This document shows, piece after piece, positions 8,591 to 16,268 of a stretch of DNA of 51,203 bases. The notes beneath the pieces are model-generated. The model saw only the letters and a program-made list of their open reading frames with translations, was not told the DNA's origin and ran no database searches. Origin of the DNA: Candidatus Peregrinibacteria bacterium GW2011_GWA2_33_10 (lineage in GTDB: Bacteria; Patescibacteriota; Gracilibacteria; UBA1369; GWC2-33-13); the NCBI GenBank assembly GCA_000989565.1, contig LBOO01000015.1:1-51203 (forward strand). The letters are read 5' to 3'. Position numbers and translations under genes: made by a program. Position 1 is the stretch's first letter. Each line of letters begins with the position of its first letter.

Positions 8591-8871
8591 AGACGCCGGT
8601 TTTTACTAAGTCATTCAAGAAAGATTATAAAAATAATACAAAAAGCGGAATAAATCTTAATTCTTTGAACCTTGTTTTTAAAAAACTATTATGTAGTGAA
8701 AAATTAGAAGAAAAATACAAAGATCATAAATTAAGCGGAAAATGGAGTAGTCATAGAGAATGTCATGTAAGACCGAATTTACTTTTAATTTATAAAATTG
8801 TGGACAATAAGATTCATTTCGAAAGACTTGGCTCGCATTCCGATTTTTTAAATAATGTAACCACTTACTGA
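8587..8871 (+). CDS. YafQ-family mRNA interferase toxin
   Basis: A 94-residue RelE/YafQ-fold toxin expected to cut mRNA on the ribosome. Alignment from memory with E. coli YafQ places His47, His60 and His84 at its catalytic His50, His63 and His87. YKDHKLSGKW and HVRPNLLLIYK are the family blocks. The position of YafQ Asp67 is Asn64 here, which may lower activity or be a tolerated variant. The last residues (VTTY) and the stop codon are encoded inside the left terminal repeat of the MITE-like element at 8857-9013, so the C-terminus may be element-derived. It is coupled to the antitoxin by an ATGA overlap. Confidence 0.88.
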   Translation: MKTPVFTKSFKKDYKNNTKSGINLNSLNLVFKKLLCSEKLEEKYKDHKLSGKWSSHRECHVRPNLLLIYKIVDNKIHFERLGSHSDFLNNVTTY

Positions 8872-9013
8872 GGGAAGATATCATAAATAGTCTGGGAGGT
8901 AAAAACCGCATACGGGAAAAATCATTGGAATAAAAAGATTATTGAATACAACTTTGATTCCAAAGATCCCTCTCTTCGTTCGGGATGACTTCTGACCTTT
9001 AGTGAGTGGTTAC
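8857..9013. repeat. MITE-like element between the toxin gene and cas4
   Basis: A 157-bp segment bounded by inverted 15-bp ends, GTAACCACTTACTGA (8857-8871) and TTAGTGAGTGGTTAC (8999-9013), with two mismatches. The ends resemble those of the element at 97-320. There is no ORF inside; it contains the dispersed repeat at 8941-8989. It overlaps the toxin stop codon and ends 11 bp before the cas4 promoter. Confidence 0.6.
8941..8989. repeat. Dispersed 49-bp intergenic repeat, copy 1
   Basis: It matches 24016-24064 at 41 of 49 positions without gaps. The shared core is AAGATCCCTCTCT, three variable bases, then TTCGGGATGAC, and ATCCC/GGGAT can form a hairpin. Similar GGGATGAC-type palindromic repeats are scattered in many bacterial genomes. 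Confidence 0.7.
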
Positions 9014-9024
9014 CGAATAATCAT

Positions 9025-9053
9025 TTGACTTTTCGCAAAAAATATACTTTAAT
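9025..9053 (+). promoter_or_regulatory. Promoter of cas4-cas1-cas2
   Basis: TTGACT (9025-9030), a 17-bp spacer and TTTAAT (9048-9053), with the predicted start about 20 nt before the cas4 TTG. The adaptation genes can therefore be expressed apart from cas12a. Confidence 0.55.
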
Positions 9054-9080
9054 AACCTTCTTTGTTTTTTAAAGTATTAT

Positions 9081-9623
9081 TTGGAAAGCTATATTCAAAT
9101 CTCAAAAATCAATGATTTTATTTTCTGTCCGCGGTCGATTTATTTGCATGGGGTTTATGAACCGTTTAATCAGAAACTTTATCATCGGGTTGAACAATTT
9201 AGGGGAAAATTGTGTCATAAATCCATTGATGAAGGTTGTTATTCCACTGCAAAAAAATATTTGCAAGGTATTGAGGTTGCCAGTGATAAACTGGGGATCG
9301 CCGGTAAAATTGATGTTTATGACAAAGATAAGCAAGCACTTATTGAGCGTAAATTTAAAATCAAGAAAATTTTTGACGGGTATAAATATCAGCTTTATGC
9401 TCAAATGATTTGTCTTGAGGAAATGGGTTTTAAAATTAAAAAATTATTTTTGCATTCTATTTCTGACAATAAAAGATATGAAATTCCAATCCCCTCTTCC
9501 AAGGAACTAAAGAAATTTAATGAGATTATTGATTGCATTAAAAATATTGATGTTGAAAATTGCGCTATAGTTTCAAATAAAGATAAATGCGCGAATTGTA
9601 TTTATAAAACTTTATGCCATTAA
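9081..9623 (+). CDS. cas4: CRISPR adaptation nuclease Cas4
   Basis: A 180-residue Cas4 exonuclease that trims prespacers and helps select the PAM during spacer acquisition. The RecB-like active site is visible as His46, Asp78 (GKID), and Glu89 with Lys91 (IERK). The four cysteines of the iron-sulphur cluster are Cys16 (FCPRS) and Cys170, Cys173 and Cys179 at the C-terminus. The best start is a TTG: ISKINDFIFCPRS must lie at the N-terminus and no in-frame ATG precedes it. There is no clear Shine-Dalgarno site. It is the first gene of the adaptation operon and overlaps the longer form of cas1 by ten bases. Confidence 0.95.
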   Translation: MESYIQISKINDFIFCPRSIYLHGVYEPFNQKLYHRVEQFRGKLCHKSIDEGCYSTAKKYLQGIEVASDKLGIAGKIDVYDKDKQALIERKFKIKKIFDGYKYQLYAQMICLEEMGFKIKKLFLHSISDNKRYEIPIPSSKELKKFNEIIDCIKNIDVENCAIVSNKDKCANCIYKTLCH

Positions 9624-10576
9624 TTATGATTACTTTGCCTGATTTTAAAGAAAAACAGATTCTTTTTATTATTCCGCAAAAAGGAGGGGAAAACAAATTA
9701 AGATTTTCCAATGATAATGTCCAACTTTTAGTCAATGGGAAGCCGGTTAATCAAATTTCAGTTTATAAACTTCTTTCAATTTTTGTGATTGGGGATTTTT
9801 CTTTGACTACGGTTTTTGTGAAAAAATGCATGGAATTTGGGGTTTCAATTTTTTTATTAAAAACCAATTTTGATGTTTATGGTTCGATTGGTTGCGCTGC
9901 TGAGGGGAATTATTTGTTGAGAATGAAGCAATATAATTTAAAAAATGAATTTGAGATTGCCAAAAATTTAGTAAAAAACAAAATTTTCAATCAATTTGTT
10001 CTTTTATATAAATCCAAGAAAATAAAAAAATATGTGAGCAATTATAAAATCGCGGCTTTGGAGATTGATAAATGCAAAGATGAAAAATCTTTGTTGGGAA
10101 TTGAAGGGAATTATACGAGGAAATTTTTTCAGAAATTTTTTGAAGATATGGGTTGGTACAGGAGGCTTCCAAGAGCAAAAGTTGATTCGACAAATTTTTT
10201 AATGGATATCGGATATACTTTTTTGTTTAATTTTGTGGATTGTATTTTGAGATTATTCGGATTTGATACTTATAAAGGTGTGTATCATAAATTGTTTTTT
10301 CAAAGAAAATCTTTGGCTTGCGACATTATGGAACCGTTTCGCTGCTTGATTGATAAAGAAATTTTAAAGGCATTCAACCTTAAACAAATTAATGAAAAAG
10401 AATTTAAAGTGAAAAACGGAAAAGTGGATTTGGATTATTCTCAAAAAAAGAAATATTTGAAATTGTTTTCTGAATGCGTGATGGCTAATAAAGAAAGTAT
10501 TTATTGTTATATTCGCGATTATTATTATTGCGTTTTAAATGACAAAAATGATTTTCCATTTTTTAAACTTAAATAA
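9614..10576 (+). CDS. cas1: CRISPR integrase Cas1
   Basis: A 320-residue spacer integrase that works as a complex with Cas2 at the leader end of the array. The metal-binding active site is Glu164 (LGIEGNYTRKFF), His225 (GVYHKLFFQ) and Asp237 with Glu240 (CDIMEPFR), all typical of Cas1. The length is normal. The ATG at 9614 overlaps cas4. An ATG at 9626 (residue 5), just after the cas4 stop, is an equally good or better start. The cas2 gene follows after two bases. Confidence 0.97.
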   Translation: MPLIMITLPDFKEKQILFIIPQKGGENKLRFSNDNVQLLVNGKPVNQISVYKLLSIFVIGDFSLTTVFVKKCMEFGVSIFLLKTNFDVYGSIGCAAEGNYLLRMKQYNLKNEFEIAKNLVKNKIFNQFVLLYKSKKIKKYVSNYKIAALEIDKCKDEKSLLGIEGNYTRKFFQKFFEDMGWYRRLPRAKVDSTNFLMDIGYTFLFNFVDCILRLFGFDTYKGVYHKLFFQRKSLACDIMEPFRCLIDKEILKAFNLKQINEKEFKVKNGKVDLDYSQKKKYLKLFSECVMANKESIYCYIRDYYYCVLNDKNDFPFFKLK

Positions 10577-10578
10577 TT

Positions 10579-10860
10579 ATGATAATAGTTGCTTATGATA
10601 TAGCTTCCAATAAGAGCAGAACCAAATTTTCAAAATTTTTAAAAAAATTCGGAAAAAGAATTCAATATTCAATTTTTCAATTGAAAAATAGTGAAAGAAT
10701 ATTGAAAAATATTTTAACTGATGTAGAATTGAGATATAAAAAGGAATTTAGTAATTTGGACAATATTTTGGTTATGCACCTTTGTGAAGGTTGCAAGAAA
10801 AAGATAAAGAGGTATGGAAACGCGGTTTATGATGAAGAAGATATAATTTTTTTCGATTAA
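10579..10860 (+). CDS. cas2: CRISPR adaptation protein Cas2
   Basis: A 93-residue ferredoxin-fold Cas2, the structural partner of Cas1 in spacer integration. MIIVAYDIASNKSRTKFSKFL is the first strand and helix, with the conserved Asp7, and RIQYSIFQ is the second conserved block. The length is normal for the family. It begins two bases after the cas1 stop, and the CRISPR leader starts directly after its own stop. Confidence 0.97.
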   Translation: MIIVAYDIASNKSRTKFSKFLKKFGKRIQYSIFQLKNSERILKNILTDVELRYKKEFSNLDNILVMHLCEGCKKKIKRYGNAVYDEEDIIFFD

Positions 10861-11039
10861 TGTTCTTTGAAAATTTTCTAAAAGTATGAATCCTTTAAAA
10901 GTGTAAATCCTTATGGGAATTTTTAAAACTATACAAACCTCAGTCTTTATAAAAACTGACTGGCTTTTACAAGCCAAAAGCTCCTCGCTTAAAAATTTAA
11001 GGAGTTGTATGTTTTTGGCTTGTAAATCAATTTTTCGCA
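10861..11039 (+). promoter_or_regulatory. CRISPR leader with nested hairpins
   Basis: A 179-bp AT-rich, non-coding segment between cas2 and the first repeat. A perfect 14-bp inverted repeat (10966-10979 against 11013-11026) encloses an inner stem (CTCCT 10981-10985 against AGGAG 11000-11004). A smaller CAGTC/GACTG pair lies at 10941-10962. The outer stem ends 13 bp before the first repeat. As the leader it should hold the array promoter and the integration site, but no clear promoter hexamers are seen. It could also stop cas operon transcription. Confidence 0.75.
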
Positions 11040-11898
11040 GTTTAAAAGTCCTATTGGATTTCTACTTTTGTAGATGAACTAAAGAAAACCGATGTCAAGA
11101 GTTGTTTAAAAGTCCTATTGGATTTCTACTTTTGTAGATTTCCGTCACGTTTATCAAAAATTTTGTGTTTAAAAGTCCTATTGGATTTCTACTTTTGTAG
11201 ATTAGCGAAGACCAGAAACTGGCTAGAATAGTTTAAAAGTCCTATTGGATTTCTACTTTTGTAGATACATCCCAAAAATCCCTAACTTTTAAATGTTTAA
11301 AAGTCCTATTGGATTTCTACTTTTGTAGATAGTTCAGAAATCTCCGTTGCTGTCTGTTGTTTAAAAGTCCTATTGGATTTCTACTTTTGTAGATATATCG
11401 CCTCAATATACTTATAGTGGTTTAAAAGTCCTATTGGATTTCTACTTTTGTAGATTTTGTGTCTGTAACGATTATTCCTTTTGTTTAAAAGTCCTATTGG
11501 ATTTCTACTTTTGTAGATCATTCGATCGGGACACGAATGGAAGAGTTTAAAAGTCCTATTGGATTTCTACTTTTGTAGATAGAGCGGATGCTATCTCCAA
11601 TACTCAGTTTAAAAGTCCTATTGGATTTCTACTTTTGTAGATTATTTCCGTCACTATCGGTCGGTCGAATGTTTAAAAGTCCTATTGGATTTCTACTTTT
11701 GTAGATACCTATTATGGAAGGGCAGGGACAACAAGGCGTTTAAAAGTCCTATTGGATTTCTACTTTTGTAGATAAAAAACATGCTGATAAATGGGTTAGT
11801 TTAAAAGTCCTATTGGATTTCTACTTTTGTAGATACCATGTACTCATCAATATATTCTTGAAGTTTAAAAGTCCTATTGGATTTCTACTTTCGTATTT
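11040..11898 (+). CRISPR. CRISPR array, type V-A, 14 repeats and 13 spacers
   Basis: The 36-bp repeats start GTTTAAAAGTCCTATTGG and end TTTCTACTTTTGTAGAT, the Cas12a crRNA handle with a TCTAC/GTAGA stem and TTTT loop. Repeat starts: 11040, 11104, 11167, 11231, 11295, 11359, 11420, 11483, 11545, 11607, 11671, 11738, 11799 and 11863. Spacers are 25-31 bp and all different. The first 13 repeats are identical; the last (11863-11898) is degenerate in its final bases, breaking the handle stem, which marks the leader-distal end. The handle orientation shows + strand transcription away from cas2. No spacer visibly matches the rest of the window. Confidence 0.99.
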
Positions 11899-12142
11899 TT
11901 TTTATCCTAATTTCATTATTTTAATCTAAGCTAGCCATGTTTAATGGTTTATTATAGGCTTTTTATTTTATAAGTCAATTTTGATTAAAATTTTTTTAAA
12001 CACATCTTCCATCTTAAAATAGAGTATATTTAGGAGTTTATTTTATATACTTTGTGTGACTATTATTAAATGGGCGATTTTTAATTTTTAAAGATTATTA
12101 ATTAAAGTATAATTGTAATAATAAATTTTAATTATTCTTTTT
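11899..12142. other. AT-rich intergenic region after the array
   Basis: No gene is seen. A TATAAT-like sequence near 12106 could be the -10 box for the SLH gene that starts at 12143. There is no strong terminator hairpin for the array. Confidence 0.4.
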
Positions 12143-13462
12143 ATGTTTAGAAATTTTTTAATTGCTTTAGTTCTAACTTTTACCTTTGTTGGAGTCTCTT
12201 TTGCCCAGTATATAGATGTTTTTGATAATCATACAAATTTTGAAGCTATTAATTATTTGAGTGAGAAAAAGATTATTCAGGGGTATGAGGATAAATCGTT
12301 TAAACCTGATCAAAAAGTTACCCGAAGTGAAGCGGTTAAAATGATTTTAGGGGTGGTTAATAGACAAGCGGACGTGAATGCCGTAAAATTGAATTTTAAT
12401 GATATTACGGCTGACGCGTGGTATGTTCCTTACTTGAAACAAGGAGTTAAATTAATGTTTGTTGATGGTTATGAGGATAAGAGTTTTCGGCCTAATAATT
12501 TTGTAAACAAAGCGGAATTTTTAAAGATGTTTTTTAGCGCTTCCGGGCATCCTGTGAGTTCTATCGCCGCGAGATCCGCGAATATTTATGCTGATGTTCC
12601 GGCTAATTTATGGTTTTCTGTATATGTGAATCAGGCGAAAAATATGAAATTAGTTTCTCTGGAATCGGACGGGAGGTTTCATGCTGATTGGGCTTTAACC
12701 AGAGGTCAAATAGCGGAAATTATTTATCGTTATTTGTATATTAAAGAAAAGAAATTGCCGATGTTTGATCCGAGTTTGAATTGGAATGTTTATGATCAGG
12801 CTTCTTTGTTTTTGAAAATGAAATATGCGGATGACATGAAAATTGTTAAGACCGGTTTAATGGAAACTGTGTTTGCTTCAAGCAATTCTCTAGCAAATTT
12901 TGAAAGGATTTTGCCTGATAGCGCTTATTTGCAAGTTAAAATTTCAGATAATTTTGAACATGATAAGTATAAATTTTATGATAATTTAAATAATTACGCG
13001 AAGACTCTTTCTGATGTTAAATTAAGGGAAATTAATAAAAATGGCATTTCGGGTTTCTTAATTAATGGTTCGGTGGGGCAATATAGTATTTTGGATGTGT
13101 ATTTTTTCTTGCCTAATAACAAGATGATTTCGTTTATGGGAAGCTATGGACATGGGTTTTTACAAGAAGAGTTGAAGGAAAAAATCTATTTGATGGCGAC
13201 GAGTTTTGAATTTCAGGCCAGTGGCGGAGGGATAGAGAAAATCGTTTCTGACGCGAGGGAAAAAATTTGGGTGGAGGGGGCCGGGAAAAAGGTTTTGGAG
13301 AGTTTTCCGGAGAAACTTTTGATTATTGAGACGGATTCGATTGGGACGGGGTCGGGGCCGGTGGATTATTATTATTCGAGTTTGGGGAATGTTTCAATTA
13401 AATATCAGAGGTCGAATGATATGGTTTTGGGGATTAAGGAGGGAAAAACCAGTACGTTTTAA
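12143..13462 (+). CDS. Secreted protein with three SLH domains
   Basis: A 439-residue exported protein. Residues 1-21 are a signal peptide with probable cleavage after SFA. Three S-layer homology domains follow (about 22-72, 83-135 and 147-200), each with the FxD, GYEDKSFxP and aEflKm-type blocks; these usually anchor proteins to cell-wall polymers. The C-terminal 230 residues are unrecognised and may be the functional part. Codon use near the 3' end becomes notably G-rich. It starts a run of envelope genes after the CRISPR array, and another SLH protein lies at 15296-16206. Confidence 0.88.
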   Translation: MFRNFLIALVLTFTFVGVSFAQYIDVFDNHTNFEAINYLSEKKIIQGYEDKSFKPDQKVTRSEAVKMILGVVNRQADVNAVKLNFNDITADAWYVPYLKQGVKLMFVDGYEDKSFRPNNFVNKAEFLKMFFSASGHPVSSIAARSANIYADVPANLWFSVYVNQAKNMKLVSLESDGRFHADWALTRGQIAEIIYRYLYIKEKKLPMFDPSLNWNVYDQASLFLKMKYADDMKIVKTGLMETVFASSNSLANFERILPDSAYLQVKISDNFEHDKYKFYDNLNNYAKTLSDVKLREINKNGISGFLINGSVGQYSILDVYFFLPNNKMISFMGSYGHGFLQEELKEKIYLMATSFEFQASGGGIEKIVSDAREKIWVEGAGKKVLESFPEKLLIIETDSIGTGSGPVDYYYSSLGNVSIKYQRSNDMVLGIKEGKTSTF

Positions 13463-13729
13463 GAAAAATTCAGGCATGGCGATTGATGGGCCCAAATATA
13501 TTTTTTGTTAGTTGTTCCCTTTGTTTTGCCGGTTTCTTTAGTTTTGGTTTCCCGCAATCTTGTATAGAAACCTGCCCGAGTCTTTAACCCTGTACTAACC
13601 TTTTAAACCTAGGATAATTTTATCTATATCATAAAAAGATTAAAAAATTATTAAATATTTATTAAATTTTAAATTTGCTTTTTTTATCTTCGAGTTTATT
13701 ATTGAATTGTTAATTTTATTAGCCTAATT

Positions 13730-13933
13730 ATGAAAAAATTTTTTATCATTTTTTTAACTTTGTCTATATTCTCTTCATGTAGTTTGAAGAATAAAAATAG
13801 TGAGGAAGATAATATGAACGTTGATAATTTTTCTAACGCCCCTACTGAATTTAAGCCTATATCTCAACCTTCCGATCTGCCTTTTTACCCTCCAAGCAGC
13901 GAAGGTCCCAAAGAAAGTCCCGCGGGTTTTTAA
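13730..13933 (+). CDS. Small lipoprotein
   Basis: A 67-residue protein with a lysine start, a hydrophobic stretch and a lipobox ending at Cys17 (IFSSC), so probably lipid-anchored outside the membrane. The mature part is short, acidic then proline-rich (FKPISQPSDLPFYPPSSEGP), with no recognised domain. It lies 26 bp before the malic enzyme gene, but a functional link is unlikely. Confidence 0.7.
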   Translation: MKKFFIIFLTLSIFSSCSLKNKNSEEDNMNVDNFSNAPTEFKPISQPSDLPFYPPSSEGPKESPAGF

Positions 13934-13959
13934 TTTTTGTCTATTATTTAATTAATTTT

Positions 13960-15117
13960 ATGGATTATTTTGAAAAATCTTTGGCTATGCACGAAAAGTT
14001 TGGAGGAAAATTGGAAGTGAAATCTAAAATTGATTTGGACAATAAAGAGGATTTGAGTATCGCGTATACGCCGGGAGTGGCTGCGCCATGTAAAAAAATC
14101 GCTGTGAATCCGCAAGACGCATATAAATATACAATGAAAAAAAATACTGTCGCTGTTATTACTGATTCAAGCGCTGTTTTGGGTTTGGGCAATTTGGGCG
14201 GGGCAGCGGGTTTGCCTGTGATGGAGGGCAAATGTGTATTATTTAAAAAATTCGCGAATATTGACGCGTTTCCGATTTGTTTGGATACGCAAAATGTTAA
14301 TGAAATCGTTACGACAATCAAATATATTGCTCCGGGTTTTGGGGGAATCAATTTGGAAGACATTTCCGCTCCGAGATGTTTTTTAATTGAAGAACTTTTA
14401 ATTAAACAATTGGATATTCCTGTTTTTCATGATGATCAGCATGGTACCGCGATAGTTGTTTTAGCGGGTATTATCAATTCTTTCAAATTGGCGGACCGTG
14501 AAATAGGTAGGGCAAAAATTGTAATTAATGGAGCCGGAGCCTCCGGAATCGCGATTGCTAAGTTATTAATTCATTATGGGGCTCGCGATATTGTTTTGTG
14601 TGATACAAAAGGCGCGATTTATGAAGGAAGAGACAATTTGAATGATGCTAAAAAGGAAATCGCACTATCTACCAATTTGAACAAAATAAAAGGCGGGCTT
14701 AAAGAAGCGATTCAGGATGCTGATTGTTTTATCGGAGTATCTGCCGCAGGAGTTTTGAATGAGGATTTAATCACTAATATGAATTCAGATCCGATAATTT
14801 TCGCAATGGCAAATCCGATACCGGAAATCATGCCTGAAGAAGCCAAAAAAGCCGGTGTCCGATTTATCGCCAGTGGTCGCTCCGATTATCCCAATCAGGT
14901 CAATAATGTGTTAGCTTTCCCTGGTATTTTTCGCGGGGCATTGGACGCTCGAATCAAAATAATCAATGATGACATGAAAATTGCCGCTGCTATTGCTTTA
15001 GCCGGTCTTGTGAAAGATCCGAGTGAAGAAAAATTCATTCCGAATGTTTTTGACTCGGGGGTCAGCGACGCTGTAGCCGCGGCTTTGATAAAAGAATCTG
15101 AAATTCAAAAGTTTTAA
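13960..15117 (+). CDS. Malic enzyme (oxaloacetate-decarboxylating malate dehydrogenase)
   Basis: A 385-residue cytoplasmic enzyme converting malate to pyruvate and CO2 with reduction of NAD or NADP. Family blocks are YTPGVAAPC near residue 31, ITDSSAVLGLGNLGG, FHDDQHGTA with the metal-binding Asp pair, the NAD-binding INGAGASGIA, and AMANPIPEI. It is the short bacterial form without a phosphotransacetylase domain. The cofactor cannot be told from the sequence by eye. It stands alone between envelope genes. Confidence 0.93.
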   Translation: MDYFEKSLAMHEKFGGKLEVKSKIDLDNKEDLSIAYTPGVAAPCKKIAVNPQDAYKYTMKKNTVAVITDSSAVLGLGNLGGAAGLPVMEGKCVLFKKFANIDAFPICLDTQNVNEIVTTIKYIAPGFGGINLEDISAPRCFLIEELLIKQLDIPVFHDDQHGTAIVVLAGIINSFKLADREIGRAKIVINGAGASGIAIAKLLIHYGARDIVLCDTKGAIYEGRDNLNDAKKEIALSTNLNKIKGGLKEAIQDADCFIGVSAAGVLNEDLITNMNSDPIIFAMANPIPEIMPEEAKKAGVRFIASGRSDYPNQVNNVLAFPGIFRGALDARIKIINDDMKIAAAIALAGLVKDPSEEKFIPNVFDSGVSDAVAAALIKESEIQKF

Positions 15118-15295
15118 TCTTAACATTTAAAGAAGACAAAACTTAAATTCATTGGAATACTATAAATTTCTATCATAGCTTTTATTTATTAATATTTATA
15201 AATAAGACGGATTTTTTAGATTTTTTTTCACTTATTCTTGCTCTTTAGATAAATTTTAAATAGAATGAAACATTTGATATATTAACCAAATTAAT

Positions 15296-15547
15296 ATGAG
15301 AAAACTCATTCTAAGCATATTTTTATCTTCAGTATTATTTTTTGGCATAAGTATTGCCGCACATTTTGATGATGTTAAAAATAATCATAAAAACTATACA
15401 TCCATTGAATATTTGGAAAGTATAGGCACTTTACAGGGCTATCCCGATGGAGATTATAAACCCACCAAAATTATAAACAGAGCAGAAATGGCCAAAATTT
15501 TAGTAGCCAGTCAAGGAATCAATCCGGATCAAAGTCCGAGGCTTTAA
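15296..15547 (+). CDS. SLH-cupredoxin protein, N-terminal part before a frameshift
   Basis: This 83-residue frame has a signal peptide (about 1-21) and one SLH domain (FDDVKNNHKNYTSIEYLE to RAEMAKILVASQG). It ends in PRL at a stop just where the next SLH domain should begin. Reading in the frame of the next gene across this point gives SEALKMIIESFDL, the expected SLH sequence. This and 15550-16206 therefore look like one gene split by a one-base change near 15530-15545. It may be a real mutation or a sequencing error. No slippery site typical of programmed frameshifting is evident. Confidence 0.7.
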   Translation: MRKLILSIFLSSVLFFGISIAAHFDDVKNNHKNYTSIEYLESIGTLQGYPDGDYKPTKIINRAEMAKILVASQGINPDQSPRL

Positions 15548-15549
15548 AA

Positions 15550-16206
15550 ATGATTATCGAATCTTTCGATTTATCTGATGAATTACCGGATACTGTTAAT
15601 GAGCAACTATTTACTGACACTAACAATACCTCATGGTATGCTCCTTATTTAGCATTAGCCAAAGAGAAAAATTTGATTGAAGAAACCAGTGGAAATTATT
15701 TTCCCGCAAGTGGAGCAACCAGAGCAAAAATAGCGGAAGAAATTTTTCGAACTTTAGTGGTCATAGAAACTAATTCCGATACTTATACCGAAGCGAATCG
15801 AGATATTTTTTTAGGCGACGATGACGAAGCAAATGGTGATGAAAATCAAAACGGAAATAATAATAATGATCAGAATAATAATGACCAAAACAATAACGGC
15901 CAGAACAATGACAATAATGACAATCAGGATTTAACCGATCTGGAAATTGATATGAAAGCAGGTAATTATTTTTATGATGACGATTTAATCACAGCAAAAC
16001 CGGGACAAACCGTAAAAATCACATTTACTGAAGTTAGTGGATCTCATAATATTGTAATTGACGAAATAGGCTTGGAACAAGGGATTATTTCAGGCACTTT
16101 AGTTACTTTTATAGCGCCAATGCAAGCCGGAGATTATAAATTTTATTGCAGCGTGGGAAATCATGAAGAGATGGGGATGAAAGGGATTTTGAGGGTGGCG
16201 GAATAA
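15550..16206 (+). CDS. SLH-cupredoxin protein, C-terminal part after a frameshift
   Basis: In this 218-residue frame residues 1-70 complete an SLH domain, 88-128 are an Asn/Asp/Gln-rich low-complexity linker, and 130-218 are a cupredoxin domain. Likely copper ligands are His166, Cys200, His205 and Met208 or Met210 (HNIVID, FYCSVGNHEEMGM). With the upstream frame it forms a secreted, wall-anchored blue-copper protein, perhaps an electron carrier. The ATG at 15550 is probably only an internal Met of the original gene. A bidirectional terminator follows. Confidence 0.8.
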   Translation: MIIESFDLSDELPDTVNEQLFTDTNNTSWYAPYLALAKEKNLIEETSGNYFPASGATRAKIAEEIFRTLVVIETNSDTYTEANRDIFLGDDDEANGDENQNGNNNNDQNNNDQNNNGQNNDNNDNQDLTDLEIDMKAGNYFYDDDLITAKPGQTVKITFTEVSGSHNIVIDEIGLEQGIISGTLVTFIAPMQAGDYKFYCSVGNHEEMGMKGILRVAE

Positions 16207-16224
16207 TAAATTTTTAAAAATGAT

Positions 16225-16260
16225 AAAAAGACCCTATTTATTAAGATGGGGTCTTTTTTT
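16225..16260. terminator. Bidirectional intrinsic terminator
   Basis: A 10-bp stem pairs AAAAAGACCC (16225-16234) with GGGTCTTTTT (16249-16258) around a 14-nt loop, followed by further T. It lies between convergent genes and has A-runs on one side and T-runs on the other, so it can serve both strands. Confidence 0.85.
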
Positions 16261-16268
16261 AATTTTTA

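Noticed and set aside
10893-10915. TTTAAAAGTGTAAATCC in the leader resembles the start of the CRISPR repeat
   Set aside because: Only about nine bases match in a row, the crRNA handle is absent, and AT-rich sequence gives such matches by chance.
13326-13511. Arg-rich 61-residue ORF at the end of the SLH gene
   Set aside because: It overlaps the SLH protein in another frame, and its composition reflects the G-rich codons there.
15530-15550. Programmed frameshift in the SLH-cupredoxin gene
   Set aside because: No zero-frame slippery heptamer is in register and there is no obvious stimulatory hairpin; mutation or sequencing error is simpler.
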